64,000 bases of DNA from Vibrio chagasii (GCF_024347355.1 NZ_AP025466.1:744001-808000); one strand, 5' to 3'; counted from the stretch's first letter, positions 15,572 through 24,657 are shown. Notes: generated by a model from the letters alone, not told the origin. Translations and numbers: made by a program.

Positions 15572-16383
15572 TAGAAGATTCTCCTAACAATGTTGGAAAG
15601 GAATTCACCGACAAGAATCAGTGCGATAATGGTGAGCAAGATAGCGGCAACGAAGTCATAGTCGAAACGTTGGAATGCAGAGAAAAGTGTTCCGCCAAGG
15701 CCGCCAGCCCCCACAATGCCCACCATAGTCGAATTACGCAGATTAGAATCCAACTGATAGCTTGCAAAGCCAATAAATCGCGTGAAAACCTGCGGCATCA
15801 CGGCATACAGAATGACACTTACAAAGCTAGCGCCAGTCGCTTTAATTGCTTCAACCGGTTTAAAAGAGATCTCTTCAATCGCTTCAGCGAAAAGCTTAGC
15901 GATGAAGCCTATCGACGCAAACACCAAGGTCAAGATGCCAGCTAGCGCCCCAAAGCCCACCGCTTTTACAAATAAGATGGCGATGATCACTGGATGAAAA
16001 GAGCGACATAAGGCGATAAAAGCACGGACCGGCGTTGAGACGATCGCTGGCATCATATTTCTTGCAGCAAGTAGACCAAGGAATAATGAAATCACAATGC
16101 CAAAGATGCTCGAAATAATCGCAATCTGCAAGCTCTCTGCGAGACCACTCAATAGCAAACTGGTACGTGAAAAGTCCGGCGGGAACATTCGAGATAGTAA
16201 TCGTTCACTTTCACCAAAGCCGATGATCAAACGCTCAAACGTCAGCCCCAATGTCGAAAAGCTATAGAACAAATAAGCGATAACACCAGCGATGATCGCA
16301 CGGTTCGTCCACGACGCTTTAAACGGGTTTTCACGGTTAGCTTGCGAAAGACTTGGCGACGAACTTGGGTTTAATCCAGCCAT
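15571..16383 (-). CDS. phnE: Phosphonate-type ABC transporter permease (first PhnE)
   Basis: A 270-residue PhnE permease. [22 protein letters not shown] is the coupling loop, and [27 protein letters not shown] is the conserved C-terminal segment. A hydrophilic N-terminal 30 residues (Ser/Pro-rich, ending FKASWTNRA) precedes the first membrane helix. It overlaps phnC by 13 bp and the second permease by 1 bp. Two unequal permeases are common in PhnD-type importers for phosphonates, phosphite or phosphate esters. Confidence 0.9.
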   Translation of the reverse strand: MAGLNPSSSPSLSQANRENPFKASWTNRAIIAGVIAYLFYSFSTLGLTFERLIIGFGESERLLSRMFPPDFSRTSLLLSGLAESLQIAIISSIFGIVISLFLGLLAARNMMPAIVSTPVRAFIALCRSFHPVIIAILFVKAVGFGALAGILTLVFASIGFIAKLFAEAIEEISFKPVEAIKATGASFVSVILYAVMPQVFTRFIGFASYQLDSNLRNSTMVGIVGAGGLGGTLFSAFQRFDYDFVAAILLTIIALILVGEFLSNIVRRIF

Positions 16384-17141
16384 GACTCACCTCCGTAGAT
16401 GATTTTCAGATCTTCCTCCGAAATGCCTTCTGGGCTGCCATCGTAATGCACCTTGCCATTACACATACCAATGATACGTTTGGCATAACGCTTGGCTAAG
16501 TTCACATCGTGGATATTCACCAACACCGGGATGTTTTTCTGTTCGGCAAAGGTTTCCATCAACTCCATGATCTCAACCGCGGTTTTCGGGTCAAGTGATG
16601 AGGTTGGTTCATCAGCAAGAAGGATATAAGGGTCTTGCATTACTGCACGAGCAATACCAACACGCTGCCTTTGACCGCCAGATAAGCTGTCGGCACGTTG
16701 GTTTGCAAAATCTTGCAGACCAACAAATTCCAGTAACTCAAACGCTTTTGCTAAGTCTTGTGCTGAGTAGTTACGGCGCCACGCATTCCAAGCGGTCATG
16801 TAACCTAAACGCCCACTCAACACGTTTTCGATAACCGTTAAACGCTCTACCAAGTTGTACTCTTGAAAGACCATGCCGATATGGCGGCGCTGTTTACGAA
16901 GTGCTTGGCCTTTTAGTTGAGTCAGGTCGGCACCATCGAAAATGATCTCCCCTTGGCTAGGGTCATTAAGACGGTTAATACAACGTAGAAGCGTACTTTT
17001 ACCGGTACCTGACGGTCCGATAATCGCGATGATACCAGGCTCGTCGATATCAATATTAATGCCTTTAAGGATTGGCTTGCCTGCCACATATTCATGAAAT
17101 AGGTTGTTGATCTTTATTCCGTCATAGCTTGCTACGGCCAT
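16371..17141 (-). CDS. phnC: Phosphonate-type ABC transporter ATP-binding protein
   Basis: A 256-residue ABC ATPase. Walker [13 protein letters not shown] is near residue 42, the Q-loop is in [14 protein letters not shown], the signature is [14 protein letters not shown], and Walker B is [13 protein letters not shown] with the H-switch in [12 protein letters not shown]. The [17 protein letters not shown] segment is characteristic of PhnC. It follows phnD after a 121-bp spacer that holds a stable hairpin, an arrangement that usually lets the binding protein be made in excess. Confidence 0.92.
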   Translation of the reverse strand: MAVASYDGIKINNLFHEYVAGKPILKGINIDIDEPGIIAIIGPSGTGKSTLLRCINRLNDPSQGEIIFDGADLTQLKGQALRKQRRHIGMVFQEYNLVERLTVIENVLSGRLGYMTAWNAWRRNYSAQDLAKAFELLEFVGLQDFANQRADSLSGGQRQRVGIARAVMQDPYILLADEPTSSLDPKTAVEIMELMETFAEQKNIPVLVNIHDVNLAKRYAKRIIGMCNGKVHYDGSPEGISEEDLKIIYGGESWLD

Positions 17142-17171
17142 ACTGCATTTCCTTGTGCGAATTTTAGAATG

Positions 17172-17200
17172 ATCTATGCCCTACCCGCGAGGGCATAGAT
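17172..17200 (-). promoter_or_regulatory. Intercistronic hairpin between phnD and phnC
   Basis: An 11-bp perfect stem ATCTATGCCCT / AGGGCATAGAT with loop ACCCGCG and no T-run. It probably stabilises the phnD 3' end or attenuates read-through into phnC, rather than acting as a full terminator. Confidence 0.55.
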
Positions 17201-17262
17201 ACTGGTACCAATCGTAGTAAGTAACTGGTATTGGTTGAGGTAAGTGTTCTGAGAACTAAGGG

Positions 17263-18303
17263 TTAGCCGTTGTTTGCTTGTTTCACTAACTCAGCGGCTT
17301 TTTTCTTTGCGCGTTTAGCAGCGTCTTTTTCAGCCAGTTTTTTCAAACCTGCTTTGGTGTAAGCCGTGCCTGTCGCATGAGCAATATCACGAATTACGCC
17401 CCACTCTTCCTTATAGCTGATTGGCGAGAAACGGTCTGCACCTTTGAATGATGCACTCATCTCTGGTGTGAAGCGGTAGCTGAAGAAGGCTTCGTTGATC
17501 TTCTCAACTAGCTCTGGTTTTAGGTTGTAAGCGTAACCGAAAGCAGACGTTGGGAATCGTGGGCTGCGGTAGATGATCTTAAGCTCAGAATCATCAACAC
17601 GACCTGCTGCTACCATACGATCGTACACGTCAGATGCCACAGGTGCTGCATCATAGTCTCCATTGAAGACACCTAGGATAGATTGGTCGTGTTTACCTGA
17701 GTACAGCACTTTGTAGTCTTCATCTGGCACTAACCCTTTAGCTGGGAATAACGCACGAGGAGCTAGGTTGCCAGAGTTTGATGATGCAGAAGTGTGTGCA
17801 ACCTTTTTACCTTTTAGATCAGCCATTGTGTTGATGCCACTGTCTTTGCGCACAATGGTGATCAGATTGTAACCTTGGAAACCAGACTCATCGCCTTTCA
17901 CTGCAATTGGAACGTAACCCGCTAGGTTAACCGCGTAACCAGTTGGACCCGTAGAGAAACCAGCAACGTGCAAACGACCAGAACGCATCGCTTCTACTTG
18001 TGCAGAGTTCGAGTGCACCGTGTAGTAGATCACTCGCTTACCTGTGATTTTACTTAGGTGAGCTTGGAAGTCGGCAAACGCATCTTTGTATAGCGCTGGG
18101 TCTTCTACTGGTGTGTAGGTAAACACAAGCGTACTTGGATCATTCCACTCGTCTGGATTCTTTGGTGAATCTGCCACCAAATCTTGGTTTTCATCACAGT
18201 ATCGATCGTCTAACACACCACGGCTAGAGCAGTCGCTTGCCATAGCCATTGAAGGAAGTAGTAATGAGCTAGCGATTAACAGTCCTTTAACACTGATTTT
18301 CAT
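17263..18303 (-). CDS. phnD: Phosphonate-type substrate-binding protein
   Basis: A 346-residue periplasmic binding protein. The signal peptide ends SMAMA before SDCSSRGVL. The PhnD-like core has LVFTYTPVEDP, LHVAGFSTGPTGYAVNLAGYVP, VAHTSASSNSGNLAPRALFP and PRFPTSAFGYAYNL. The mature C-terminus is unusually Lys/Ala-rich (DAAKRAKKKAAELVK). The start at 18303 has AAGG seven bases upstream; a TTG two codons earlier is less likely. It is the first gene of the importer operon and sits 35 bp downstream of a predicted sigma-54 start point. The ligand is not certain: phosphonates, phosphite or small phosphate esters are all possible. Confidence 0.88.
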   Translation of the reverse strand: MKISVKGLLIASSLLLPSMAMASDCSSRGVLDDRYCDENQDLVADSPKNPDEWNDPSTLVFTYTPVEDPALYKDAFADFQAHLSKITGKRVIYYTVHSNSAQVEAMRSGRLHVAGFSTGPTGYAVNLAGYVPIAVKGDESGFQGYNLITIVRKDSGINTMADLKGKKVAHTSASSNSGNLAPRALFPAKGLVPDEDYKVLYSGKHDQSILGVFNGDYDAAPVASDVYDRMVAAGRVDDSELKIIYRSPRFPTSAFGYAYNLKPELVEKINEAFFSYRFTPEMSASFKGADRFSPISYKEEWGVIRDIAHATGTAYTKAGLKKLAEKDAAKRAKKKAAELVKQANNG

Positions 18304-18348
18304 ATTCAAACCTTACTTTTACTTATTGTTGAAAGTCACCTTCGCTAT

Positions 18349-18364
18349 TGCAGCCTTCGTGCCA
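18349..18364 (-). promoter_or_regulatory. Sigma-54 promoter of phnD operon
   Basis: On the minus strand TGGCACGAAGGCTGCA matches TGGCAC-N5-TTGCA except for one base, with the invariant GG and GC dinucleotides correctly spaced. The start point would fall near 18338, leaving a short leader before phnD. Two copies of a shared upstream motif lie 60-110 bp upstream, as enhancers should. Confidence 0.75.
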
Positions 18365-18423
18365 TATTTTTATTTGCTAAATTTCAACGACTTACAACAA
18401 AAATCAAACTAACCAAGATCTTT

Positions 18424-18441
18424 TGAGTCATTGATGTCCAA
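18424..18441. promoter_or_regulatory. Candidate activator site A (phn operon)
   Basis: TGAGTCATTGATGTCCAA. It shares the consensus TGRGTCATTNNTGTCY with site B (34 bp away, centre to centre) and with the site upstream of the phosphodiesterase promoter. Proposed enhancer for the adjacent NtrC-type regulator. Confidence 0.6.
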
Positions 18442-18457
18442 CTCAAAACCAATCATT

Positions 18458-18475
18458 TGGGTCATTTCTGTCCCA
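18458..18475. promoter_or_regulatory. Candidate activator site B (phn operon)
   Basis: TGGGTCATTTCTGTCCCA, the most symmetrical copy, reading as a dyad TGGGtCA-N4-TGtCCCA. It lies about 100 bp upstream of the phnD -24/-12 element. Confidence 0.65.
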
Positions 18476-18489
18476 TCAACCTTGATGGT

Positions 18490-18513
18490 AAAAAAAGAGC
18501 CCGAAGGCTCTTT
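18490..18513 (-). terminator. Intrinsic terminator of the phosphodiesterase gene
   Basis: Stem AAAGAGCC / GGCTCTTT with tetraloop CGAA, followed by T7 on the minus strand. It lies 46 bp after the stop of the gene at 18559 and separates it from the phn operon. Confidence 0.9.
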
Positions 18514-18558
18514 GGTTCACTGCTTTTTCTCTTATTATTCTTCAATAATCCAGATAAC

Positions 18559-19779
18559 TTAGGCGTCGCTGTCCATGCAGTTTGCGTAGTAAGTGACCGT
18601 TGCAGGCCAGTCACTGAATACGCCCATCACACCCACATCTTGTGCTAACACATCGAGCATTTTCATCATGTCGCCATCATTGTTGATACCATCTTTCACG
18701 CTCTTGTAGTACCAACCGCCGCCTTGCGCTAGTGGGCCTGAACGCTCCAGAGTCCATGCGATAATGTCGAGGTCTGCATCTTTAGCGAGCTTAGCGTAAT
18801 TAGATGCAACCAGTTCGTTATTCTCATCTAGATCAACCAGAGCAAACAGGGGTGGCGCGATGATGTTTACACCCGCATCGTGCAGCTCTTTCATGTTCTC
18901 AACAGAAGCGACAAAGTCCGCTTGCTCGTAAACACGGTCATCAAGATAAACGGCTTGTTTACCGAATTTTGGTGCTGCTTTGATCCAGTACTTCACATCA
19001 TCTAGGTTGAACGATTGCAAGTAAGTCTCTGAAGGTGCAAAGCCCGCATCTTTTAGTTCATCCACCAGCTTTTGCGCGTACATCTCTTGGCTGAAGCCAT
19101 TGAAAGGCATCTCAACCGCTGCCGATTTCAATTCAGGTGTCACCTTCACACCGTGTTCTTTAAACAGCGCCGCACTTTCTGCGTGTGTCATCAACGTCCC
19201 GCTCTGGCTGTATAGATCCGTTCGCCAACCCGGAGTGCCGTTCATGTACTCTTCGACTGTGGTTGCTTTCGGGTTCGCCCCATCCATTTTTCCTTTTAAC
19301 GTCTTAAACTCCGCCAGCGTGAAATCGGAAGTACGACACTCAACCTGAGCATCTTCGCCTGTCGCAGGGTTCGCCGGTTTAAATGGAACTGAACACTTCT
19401 TAGCAAGCTCTGGGTGAGCCAATACATCGGTTGTGGTGTGCAGGTCACTTTGAGAATGTCGACACACCAATTCCTTATCTTTAGTGAAAGTAACATCACA
19501 CTCTACGACACCGGCTCCCATCTGAATCGCCGCTAAGTAAGATTCTTTAGTGTGCTCGGGAAACTGCATTGCAGCTCCACGATGCCCAATAGAAAAATCA
19601 CTACGATGAAAAGGCCCTTCGCTACAGCTGAGCAGCTTGGTTTTCAAAGGGCTCTCGTCCATATTGTTGACTAAAAAGAGGGGACGAGGTCCTAGGTTTG
19701 CTGACTCTGTCGCCGCCCATGCTGTCATTGAGCTAACGCCGAGTATCAGAGCAATCGAACCTTTCAGTATTTGCTTCAT
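18559..19779 (-). CDS. Periplasmic glycerophosphodiester phosphodiesterase
   Basis: A 406-residue GDPD-family enzyme with a Sec signal peptide ([22 protein letters not shown]). Catalytic landmarks are [34 protein letters not shown] (metal-binding Glu/Asp and second His) and VTPELKSAA. The family hydrolyses glycerophosphodiesters to glycerol-3-phosphate plus an alcohol. EHT replaces the usual ENT, and the long insertion after residue 130 (about 60 residues) resembles the larger periplasmic class. The start at 19779 has GGAGATAC upstream. It lies between the regulators and the phn importer and has its own sigma-54 promoter, suggesting the importer takes up a product or relative of its substrate. 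Confidence 0.85.
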   Translation of the reverse strand: MKQILKGSIALILGVSSMTAWAATESANLGPRPLFLVNNMDESPLKTKLLSCSEGPFHRSDFSIGHRGAAMQFPEHTKESYLAAIQMGAGVVECDVTFTKDKELVCRHSQSDLHTTTDVLAHPELAKKCSVPFKPANPATGEDAQVECRTSDFTLAEFKTLKGKMDGANPKATTVEEYMNGTPGWRTDLYSQSGTLMTHAESAALFKEHGVKVTPELKSAAVEMPFNGFSQEMYAQKLVDELKDAGFAPSETYLQSFNLDDVKYWIKAAPKFGKQAVYLDDRVYEQADFVASVENMKELHDAGVNIIAPPLFALVDLDENNELVASNYAKLAKDADLDIIAWTLERSGPLAQGGGWYYKSVKDGINNDGDMMKMLDVLAQDVGVMGVFSDWPATVTYYANCMDSDA

Positions 19780-19885
19780 GTTTGTATCTCCTTGCAACAA
19801 GCAATTATTTTTCTAATTTCCTTAATCCGGTCATTTCTATTTTTCTGATATGACCTCATGTGGTCTGATGCCACAATGTTGGGAT

Positions 19886-19901
19886 TGCACGCTTTGTGCC
19901 A
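19886..19901 (-). promoter_or_regulatory. Sigma-54 promoter of phosphodiesterase gene
   Basis: On the minus strand TGGCACAAAGCGTGCA matches TGGCAC-N5-TTGCA except for one base, with correct GG/GC spacing. The start would be near 19875, giving a leader of about 96 nt. A copy of the TGRGTCATT motif lies 62-80 bp upstream. Confidence 0.75.
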
Positions 19902-19962
19902 AATGTTAAAACTCTTTTATTACAATTACTTGAAACAGTTAATCATTCGACTAAATGATAAA

Positions 19963-19980
19963 TGGGTCATTGTTGTCTTG
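19963..19980. promoter_or_regulatory. Candidate activator site C (phosphodiesterase gene)
   Basis: TGGGTCATTGTTGTCTTG, sharing TGRGTCATTNNTGTCY with the two sites ahead of phnD, in the same orientation relative to its promoter. Proposed binding site for the NtrC-type activator encoded at 20049-21401. Confidence 0.6.
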
Positions 19981-20048
19981 TGCTTTTTCTTCCGCTTTGT
20001 CTTTTGGTTTATGTTTGCTCTTTGCTCCTCAAGAACCAAGTTAATGAG

Positions 20049-21401
20049 TTAGGCTTTAAAGCTCTCTTTATCCAACTGGTGTTTCTTCATTTTTCGATAA
20101 AGCGTTTTTCGGGGCAGATTCAGCTTGCTTGATACCTCATTGATATTGCCTGCGCTCTCTATCAAGGCTTCGGTTAATACATTTCTCTCGTACTGCTCCA
20201 TCTGCTTTTCAAAGGCGAAATCTTCCCCAGTCGATTCACAAATTGGCGATTGCAGACCAAAGCCATCGCCGACAATGCCGAGTACAAATCGGTCGGCAAC
20301 ATTACGTAACTCACGTACGTTTCCGGGCCATTCATGTCGGCACAACTGTTGTATCTGTTCGGGATAAATCGTCGAAGGACGCGTCTTGTATTTGTGGCTT
20401 GCTTGAATCACAAAGTGGCGGAACAATACCTGAATGTCCTCTTTGCGTTGGCGCAGTGGCGGGAGATTAAGGCTGGCAATATTTAAGCGATAGAAGAGGT
20501 CGGCTCTAAATTCACCTGATTCACTGAGGCTTGCGAGGTCAGCTTTACTGGCAGCGACGACTACAATATCGACAGGTATCAATTCATTGCCACCAACACG
20601 CTCGATCACTCGTTCTTGAATCACACGTAGCAACTTAATCTGCACTACAATCGGCATGCTTTCAATTTCATCCAGGAAAAGAGTGCCACCATTGGCTTGT
20701 TCTATTTTGCCGATGCGTTTCTTATTGGCGCTGGTAAACGAGCCCGCTTCATGACCAAACAGCTCACTCTCAATAATGCTCTCTGTCATGCCACCACAGT
20801 TTATTGCGACAAACGGCTTTGCCTTACGACGGCTAAACTGATGTAAGGCGCGAGCAATCACCTCTTTGCCCGTTCCAGTCTCGCCGTTAATGATGGTGTC
20901 GACGCCAGTATGAGAGAGCGCAAGCACTTGCTTACGTATGGTGTCCATCGCTTTGGATTGCCCGATAACCACAGATTCAATCGGTAGTTCTGTATCCCGT
21001 TCGTCGTCTAACGTTGCAGGGCTGTTGTGCTGACACTGTGCCAACGCCAAGTCGAGCTTTTCTACCAACTCACTGGCATTGAGAGGTTTCTCCAGAAAGT
21101 CGAACGCACCCAACTTCATCGCCTCTATCGCCATCGGAATATCACCATGCCCGCTCATCAGTAATACCGGAACATTGGCTGCGCGATGTTGGATTGAGCT
21201 CAACAACGTAAGCCCGTCAACTTGTGGCATTCGCACATCACACAGCACCACCAACTGACTATTTGCTTTGAGGGATTTTAGGCCAAGGTTTGGGTCGGTA
21301 AAGCTAGTGACACGGAAACCCTCGAGTTCCAACATTTCACTCACGGCTTCAACAACGTCGGTTTCATCGTCGATAAGAACTATGTGTTTTTCTGAAGTCA
21401 T
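20049..21401 (-). CDS. NtrC/DctD-type sigma-54 response regulator
   Basis: A 450-residue activator with a receiver domain (acidic pocket DDE at 11-13, phosphoacceptor Asp55 in LCDVRMP, Lys105 in EKPL). The AAA+ domain has Walker A GETGTGKE at 173-180, Walker B LFLDEIE near 243 and R-fingers further on. A Fis-type helix-turn-helix (NINEVSSKLNLPRKTLYRKM) forms the C-terminus. The sigma-54 contact loop reads GSFTSA (220-225) instead of GAFTGA, a notable departure that keeps the central Phe-Thr. The gene overlaps the kinase gene by 4 bp (ATGA). Two sigma-54 promoters just downstream are the obvious targets. Confidence 0.92.
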   Translation of the reverse strand: MTSEKHIVLIDDETDVVEAVSEMLELEGFRVTSFTDPNLGLKSLKANSQLVVLCDVRMPQVDGLTLLSSIQHRAANVPVLLMSGHGDIPMAIEAMKLGAFDFLEKPLNASELVEKLDLALAQCQHNSPATLDDERDTELPIESVVIGQSKAMDTIRKQVLALSHTGVDTIINGETGTGKEVIARALHQFSRRKAKPFVAINCGGMTESIIESELFGHEAGSFTSANKKRIGKIEQANGGTLFLDEIESMPIVVQIKLLRVIQERVIERVGGNELIPVDIVVVAASKADLASLSESGEFRADLFYRLNIASLNLPPLRQRKEDIQVLFRHFVIQASHKYKTRPSTIYPEQIQQLCRHEWPGNVRELRNVADRFVLGIVGDGFGLQSPICESTGEDFAFEKQMEQYERNVLTEALIESAGNINEVSSKLNLPRKTLYRKMKKHQLDKESFKA

Positions 21402-23371
21402 GAGTTTGTGCCTTTTGGTAGAGTGACGATAAAGGTGGTGCCTTGGTGTTCAATCGATTCGACGTGAATCGAGCCGCCAAAGTCTTTAATTATGTTGTAT
21501 GCGATAGACAAACCGAGCCCGAGCCCCTTACCGGTTATCTTACGGGTATAAAATGGGTCGAACAGATAAGGAATGTCCTCTTCGGGTATTCCTAATCCAT
21601 TGTCCTTAACTGCAATTTGAATAGTGTTCAGATACTCTTGAGTGGAGATGCTGAGCTGGGGCCGCTCCCTGTGTTCAACGGCATCCAACGCATTGCTGAT
21701 TAAATTCACCAGCACCTGCTCTAAGCGAATGCTGTTGGCTCGCACCATTTGATCGCTTTGTAGGGAATACTGAATTGACACCCTACTCTGCCGAGTTTCA
21801 AAGAGGTCGATCGCATCGCCAATCACCTTCTCCACCTCGACGTTATCAATTTTGCCGTCACTCTTGCGTGAGAAGGCTTTCAAGTGACGTGTAATCGCAG
21901 CCACTTTGTCTAATAAGATCTCGATCTTTTTCAGGTTCTCTTCTGCTCTGTCTGGCCTTTGCTTACCTAACCATAATTGAGCACTTCGAACGTGACTGTT
22001 TGCTGCGGTCAGAGGTTGATTGATCTCGTGAGTAATGCCGACACTTAACTGCCCCAACGCGGCCAGTTTTCCAGCTTGAATGAGCTCATCCTGAGTAACA
22101 CGCAGCTTGGCCTCGGCTAAGGTGCGCTCTTCTACCTCTGCCTCCAATTTTCGGTTGGTTTGCTTGACGACTTTGGCGGTGGTTTGAAATACCTTTAAGT
22201 ACTTAGCCATTTGCGTCACTTCGTCTTTGCCACGAATCGCGACTTCGGTATCTAAATGGCCCGTAGAAATCGCGAACATGTTGTCTTTAAGCTGTAATAG
22301 CCTTTCCAAAATACTCTTGCGCACATAGAACCATGAGATAGCCGCGGCAGCTAACACACTAAAAAGAGAGAGAAAAAGTGACAAACGTTGGTTCGATTGC
22401 AAAGAGTGTTGCGCCTGCTGAATCGACTGATCAATATTGCGGTTCACTTGGCTAGTGTTACGTTCGATTTGTACCGTTAACTGATTCAAATGCTCACGGC
22501 TGTTTTGTAAGAAATATTGCTCTTGATAGAGATGGTCGAGCGCTTTGTTTTTCAGCCCATACAAGCTGCTATCACTTGAGGCTAGGTTGTAAATCACGGT
22601 AAGTTGATTGTCCAATGTTGGAAAATCACTTCTTAGATCGCCACTTACCCATAGCTGCCACCATTCTTCTCCAACCTGCTCAAGTCGTAAACTGGTGTAA
22701 TCCAGCTCATTAAAACTGGCGTCGTTATACAGTTTTTCTACCAAGCCTAATTGGTAGTACAGCAGGGACTTTAATTGCGTGAATTGAACCTGCTCTTTGG
22801 CTGAATCAGGCAAGCTATCGAGTAAATCACTGGCTTGCTGCAATAGCGGGTAAAAGCCTTCGAGTAGATTTCGAAGTTCTTGGTTGAGCTGTTCAGATTC
22901 AATCTCACTTTGGTACAACAGACTGAGGCTATTGTTAACTTGAGCAATAAGATCTTTAAAATAGGAGTGATAATCCGGAAATTGCACCATAACGCTATTC
23001 ATAACTGAAATAGCATCTTCAATTTTAAGCATCGCTTGTTTACGCTCTAAATTGGATTCCGCATCACTGAGTTGAGATGAGGTTGTGATAATGACACGCA
23101 CCATGTCATTTAAGCGGGCTGCGTTATCTAAAGCGGGGATTTCACTCTCTTTTAGCTCAACAAGGCGTTGATTTAGGTTATCAAAGGTGAAACTGGAGAC
23201 TACCGAGAGGAAGATGGTAGTCATCGATAACATGGCTAACGCCAGCACCAAACGTAGCTCTATGCCTTTCCAGCCAAACCACTTACGACGCGGAATCTTT
23301 ATCGGAAATGGACGTTCAAAACGGTCCTTGTTGTCTATCACCTCTGAGACACGACTACTCACTCGCCCCAC
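21398..23371 (-). CDS. DctB/PgtB-type sensor histidine kinase
   Basis: A 657-residue inner-membrane kinase: TM1 at about 41-62, a 270-residue helical periplasmic sensor, TM2 at about 331-350, HAMP to about 403, and a coiled coil. The H-box GITHEINQPLTAANSH has His448, and the ATPase has N-box NLISNALDA, G1 DNGLGIPEED, F-box LFDPFYTRK and G2 GKGLGLGLSI. The sensor region is helical and cysteine-free and resembles the phosphoglycerate-sensor type more than a Cache fold, but the ligand cannot be named. It partners the response regulator encoded directly downstream and overlapping it. Confidence 0.92.
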   Translation of the reverse strand: MGRVSSRVSEVIDNKDRFERPFPIKIPRRKWFGWKGIELRLVLALAMLSMTTIFLSVVSSFTFDNLNQRLVELKESEIPALDNAARLNDMVRVIITTSSQLSDAESNLERKQAMLKIEDAISVMNSVMVQFPDYHSYFKDLIAQVNNSLSLLYQSEIESEQLNQELRNLLEGFYPLLQQASDLLDSLPDSAKEQVQFTQLKSLLYYQLGLVEKLYNDASFNELDYTSLRLEQVGEEWWQLWVSGDLRSDFPTLDNQLTVIYNLASSDSSLYGLKNKALDHLYQEQYFLQNSREHLNQLTVQIERNTSQVNRNIDQSIQQAQHSLQSNQRLSLFLSLFSVLAAAAISWFYVRKSILERLLQLKDNMFAISTGHLDTEVAIRGKDEVTQMAKYLKVFQTTAKVVKQTNRKLEAEVEERTLAEAKLRVTQDELIQAGKLAALGQLSVGITHEINQPLTAANSHVRSAQLWLGKQRPDRAEENLKKIEILLDKVAAITRHLKAFSRKSDGKIDNVEVEKVIGDAIDLFETRQSRVSIQYSLQSDQMVRANSIRLEQVLVNLISNALDAVEHRERPQLSISTQEYLNTIQIAVKDNGLGIPEEDIPYLFDPFYTRKITGKGLGLGLSIAYNIIKDFGGSIHVESIEHQGTTFIVTLPKGTNS

Positions 23372-23670
23372 CTTCTTCTAATCAAAAACCAACAGTAAAG
23401 GTCAATGATTCAATCAGTTAGGTGGTTAGCCCGACTTAAAGCCACTTCAAATAGTTTTAGTGAAACTATGAAAACAAGAGCAATCATTAACATTTCACAT
23501 AAAACACCATAACAATTATTTTACAAACCCCGGACTGTCTGTTTTGAGAGAGAAGAAAGTGACTTCACCGACAGAAACGTGATTACTCTATCAATATAAA
23601 AAATCGCATAGGCTTTCACCTATGCGATTTCATCAATATCACGTCAATTTAATAGCCGAGACTCAACGAG
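23372..23670. other. Spacer between sensor kinase and dgcA-like gene
   Basis: About 300 bp carrying the kinase promoter region and, at 23599-23630, a terminator for the dgc genes. A weak match to the TGRGTCATT motif (minus strand, near 23400-23415) agrees at only about 10 of 16 positions and is not counted. Confidence 0.45.
23599..23630 (-). terminator. Intrinsic terminator of the dgc genes
   Basis: Perfect stem AAATCGCATAGG / CCTATGCGATTT with loop CTTTCA, with A-rich sequence to the left giving U's on the minus strand. It lies 40 bp after the dgcA-like stop. Confidence 0.88.
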
Positions 23671-24657
23671 TTAAAGAATGATCATCCCATCTTGATAAAT
23701 CAGTGCTGGCGACACGTCTTGACCAAGTAATACAGGGCCGTCGAGGTCGACAATTTCAGACTGCACAGCAATAGGCAGCGCTGCACGCATGGCCAATGAA
23801 GTGCCAAGCATACAGCCAGACATAAGAGTAAACCCAAGCCTTTGCGCTTCTTCGGCAAGTGCTAATGCTTCTGTCAGACCACCAGTTTTATCCAGCTTGA
23901 TGTTGACCATTTCATACTTGCCCAATAGCGACGAAAGCTGCGACGTGGTGTGGCAGCTTTCATCAGCACACAGTGGGATAGGATGCTTGATGTGTGCCAG
24001 CGAGGCATCATGCTGTTGTGGTAAAGGTTGCTCGATCATCGCGATATCAAACTCAGCCAATTGGTTAAACAGTTCTTCAAGATTCAGCCCTGCCCACGCT
24101 TCATTGGCGTCCAGTACAATTTTAACCCCAGGAGCCGCTTCTCGGACAGCGCGCACACGCTCTACTACTTGCTCACCATCAAGCTTCACTTTTAAGAGTT
24201 TCGCACCGTTCGCCACATAATCTCGAGCTTGTATTGCCATCGCTTCTGGTGTGCCAATCGAGACTGTCATTGCGGTAACAATCTGCGTTGGTAACTCGAA
24301 CAAGCGATTCGGAAAGATCTGGTCGTTCTGCTGCGCTTGATAATCCCAAAGCGCACAATCGATAGCATTACGTGCAGCCCCTCCAGTCAATAAAGACTGA
24401 AGATGATCTCGTAATTCTTCAGGATCGGTCATACCACGCTCAAAAGCCGTTTCAAGAGAGCTAGCAGCTTGTTGAATTTGCGCCAACACAGACTCGGATG
24501 ACTCACCATAACGTGGATAAGGCGTGCACTCGCCTTGCGCTTGTTTACCATTATGTTCGATGTAAACGCGAACAACATGACACTCTGTTCGGCTGCCTCG
24601 AGAGATGCGAAAAGGCGTTTGCATCGCGATAGTAATAGGTTCTGCAGTAATCTTCAT
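23671..24657 (-). CDS. dgcA: Enolase-superfamily epimerase, N-acetyl-D-glutamate racemase DgcA-like
   Basis: A 328-residue member of the dipeptide epimerase (Ala-Glu epimerase) branch of the enolase superfamily. The acid-base Lys is in LLKVKLDG; metal ligands are in VLDANEAW, MIEQPLPQ and LCADESCH; the second Lys is in NIKLDKTGG. The N-terminal capping domain starts MKITAEPITIAMQTPFRIS. On sequence alone it would be called L-Ala-D/L-Glu epimerase. Its location directly after a DgcN-type gene supports the D-glutamate catabolic role, in which it converts N-acetyl-D-glutamate to N-acetyl-L-glutamate. This rests on published family knowledge plus context. Confidence 0.78.
   Translation of the reverse strand: MKITAEPITIAMQTPFRISRGSRTECHVVRVYIEHNGKQAQGECTPYPRYGESSESVLAQIQQAASSLETAFERGMTDPEELRDHLQSLLTGGAARNAIDCALWDYQAQQNDQIFPNRLFELPTQIVTAMTVSIGTPEAMAIQARDYVANGAKLLKVKLDGEQVVERVRAVREAAPGVKIVLDANEAWAGLNLEELFNQLAEFDIAMIEQPLPQQHDASLAHIKHPIPLCADESCHTTSQLSSLLGKYEMVNIKLDKTGGLTEALALAEEAQRLGFTLMSGCMLGTSLAMRAALPIAVQSEIVDLDGPVLLGQDVSPALIYQDGMIIL

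Noticed and set aside
15559..15997. Plus-strand frames opposite the phn permease genes
   Set aside because: They are antisense shadows of strongly conserved phnE coding sequence and lack ribosome-binding sites.
23398..23416. Fourth TGRGTCATT activator site before the sensor kinase gene
   Set aside because: Only about 10 of 16 positions agree and no sigma-54 promoter follows; within chance expectation for A+T-rich DNA.
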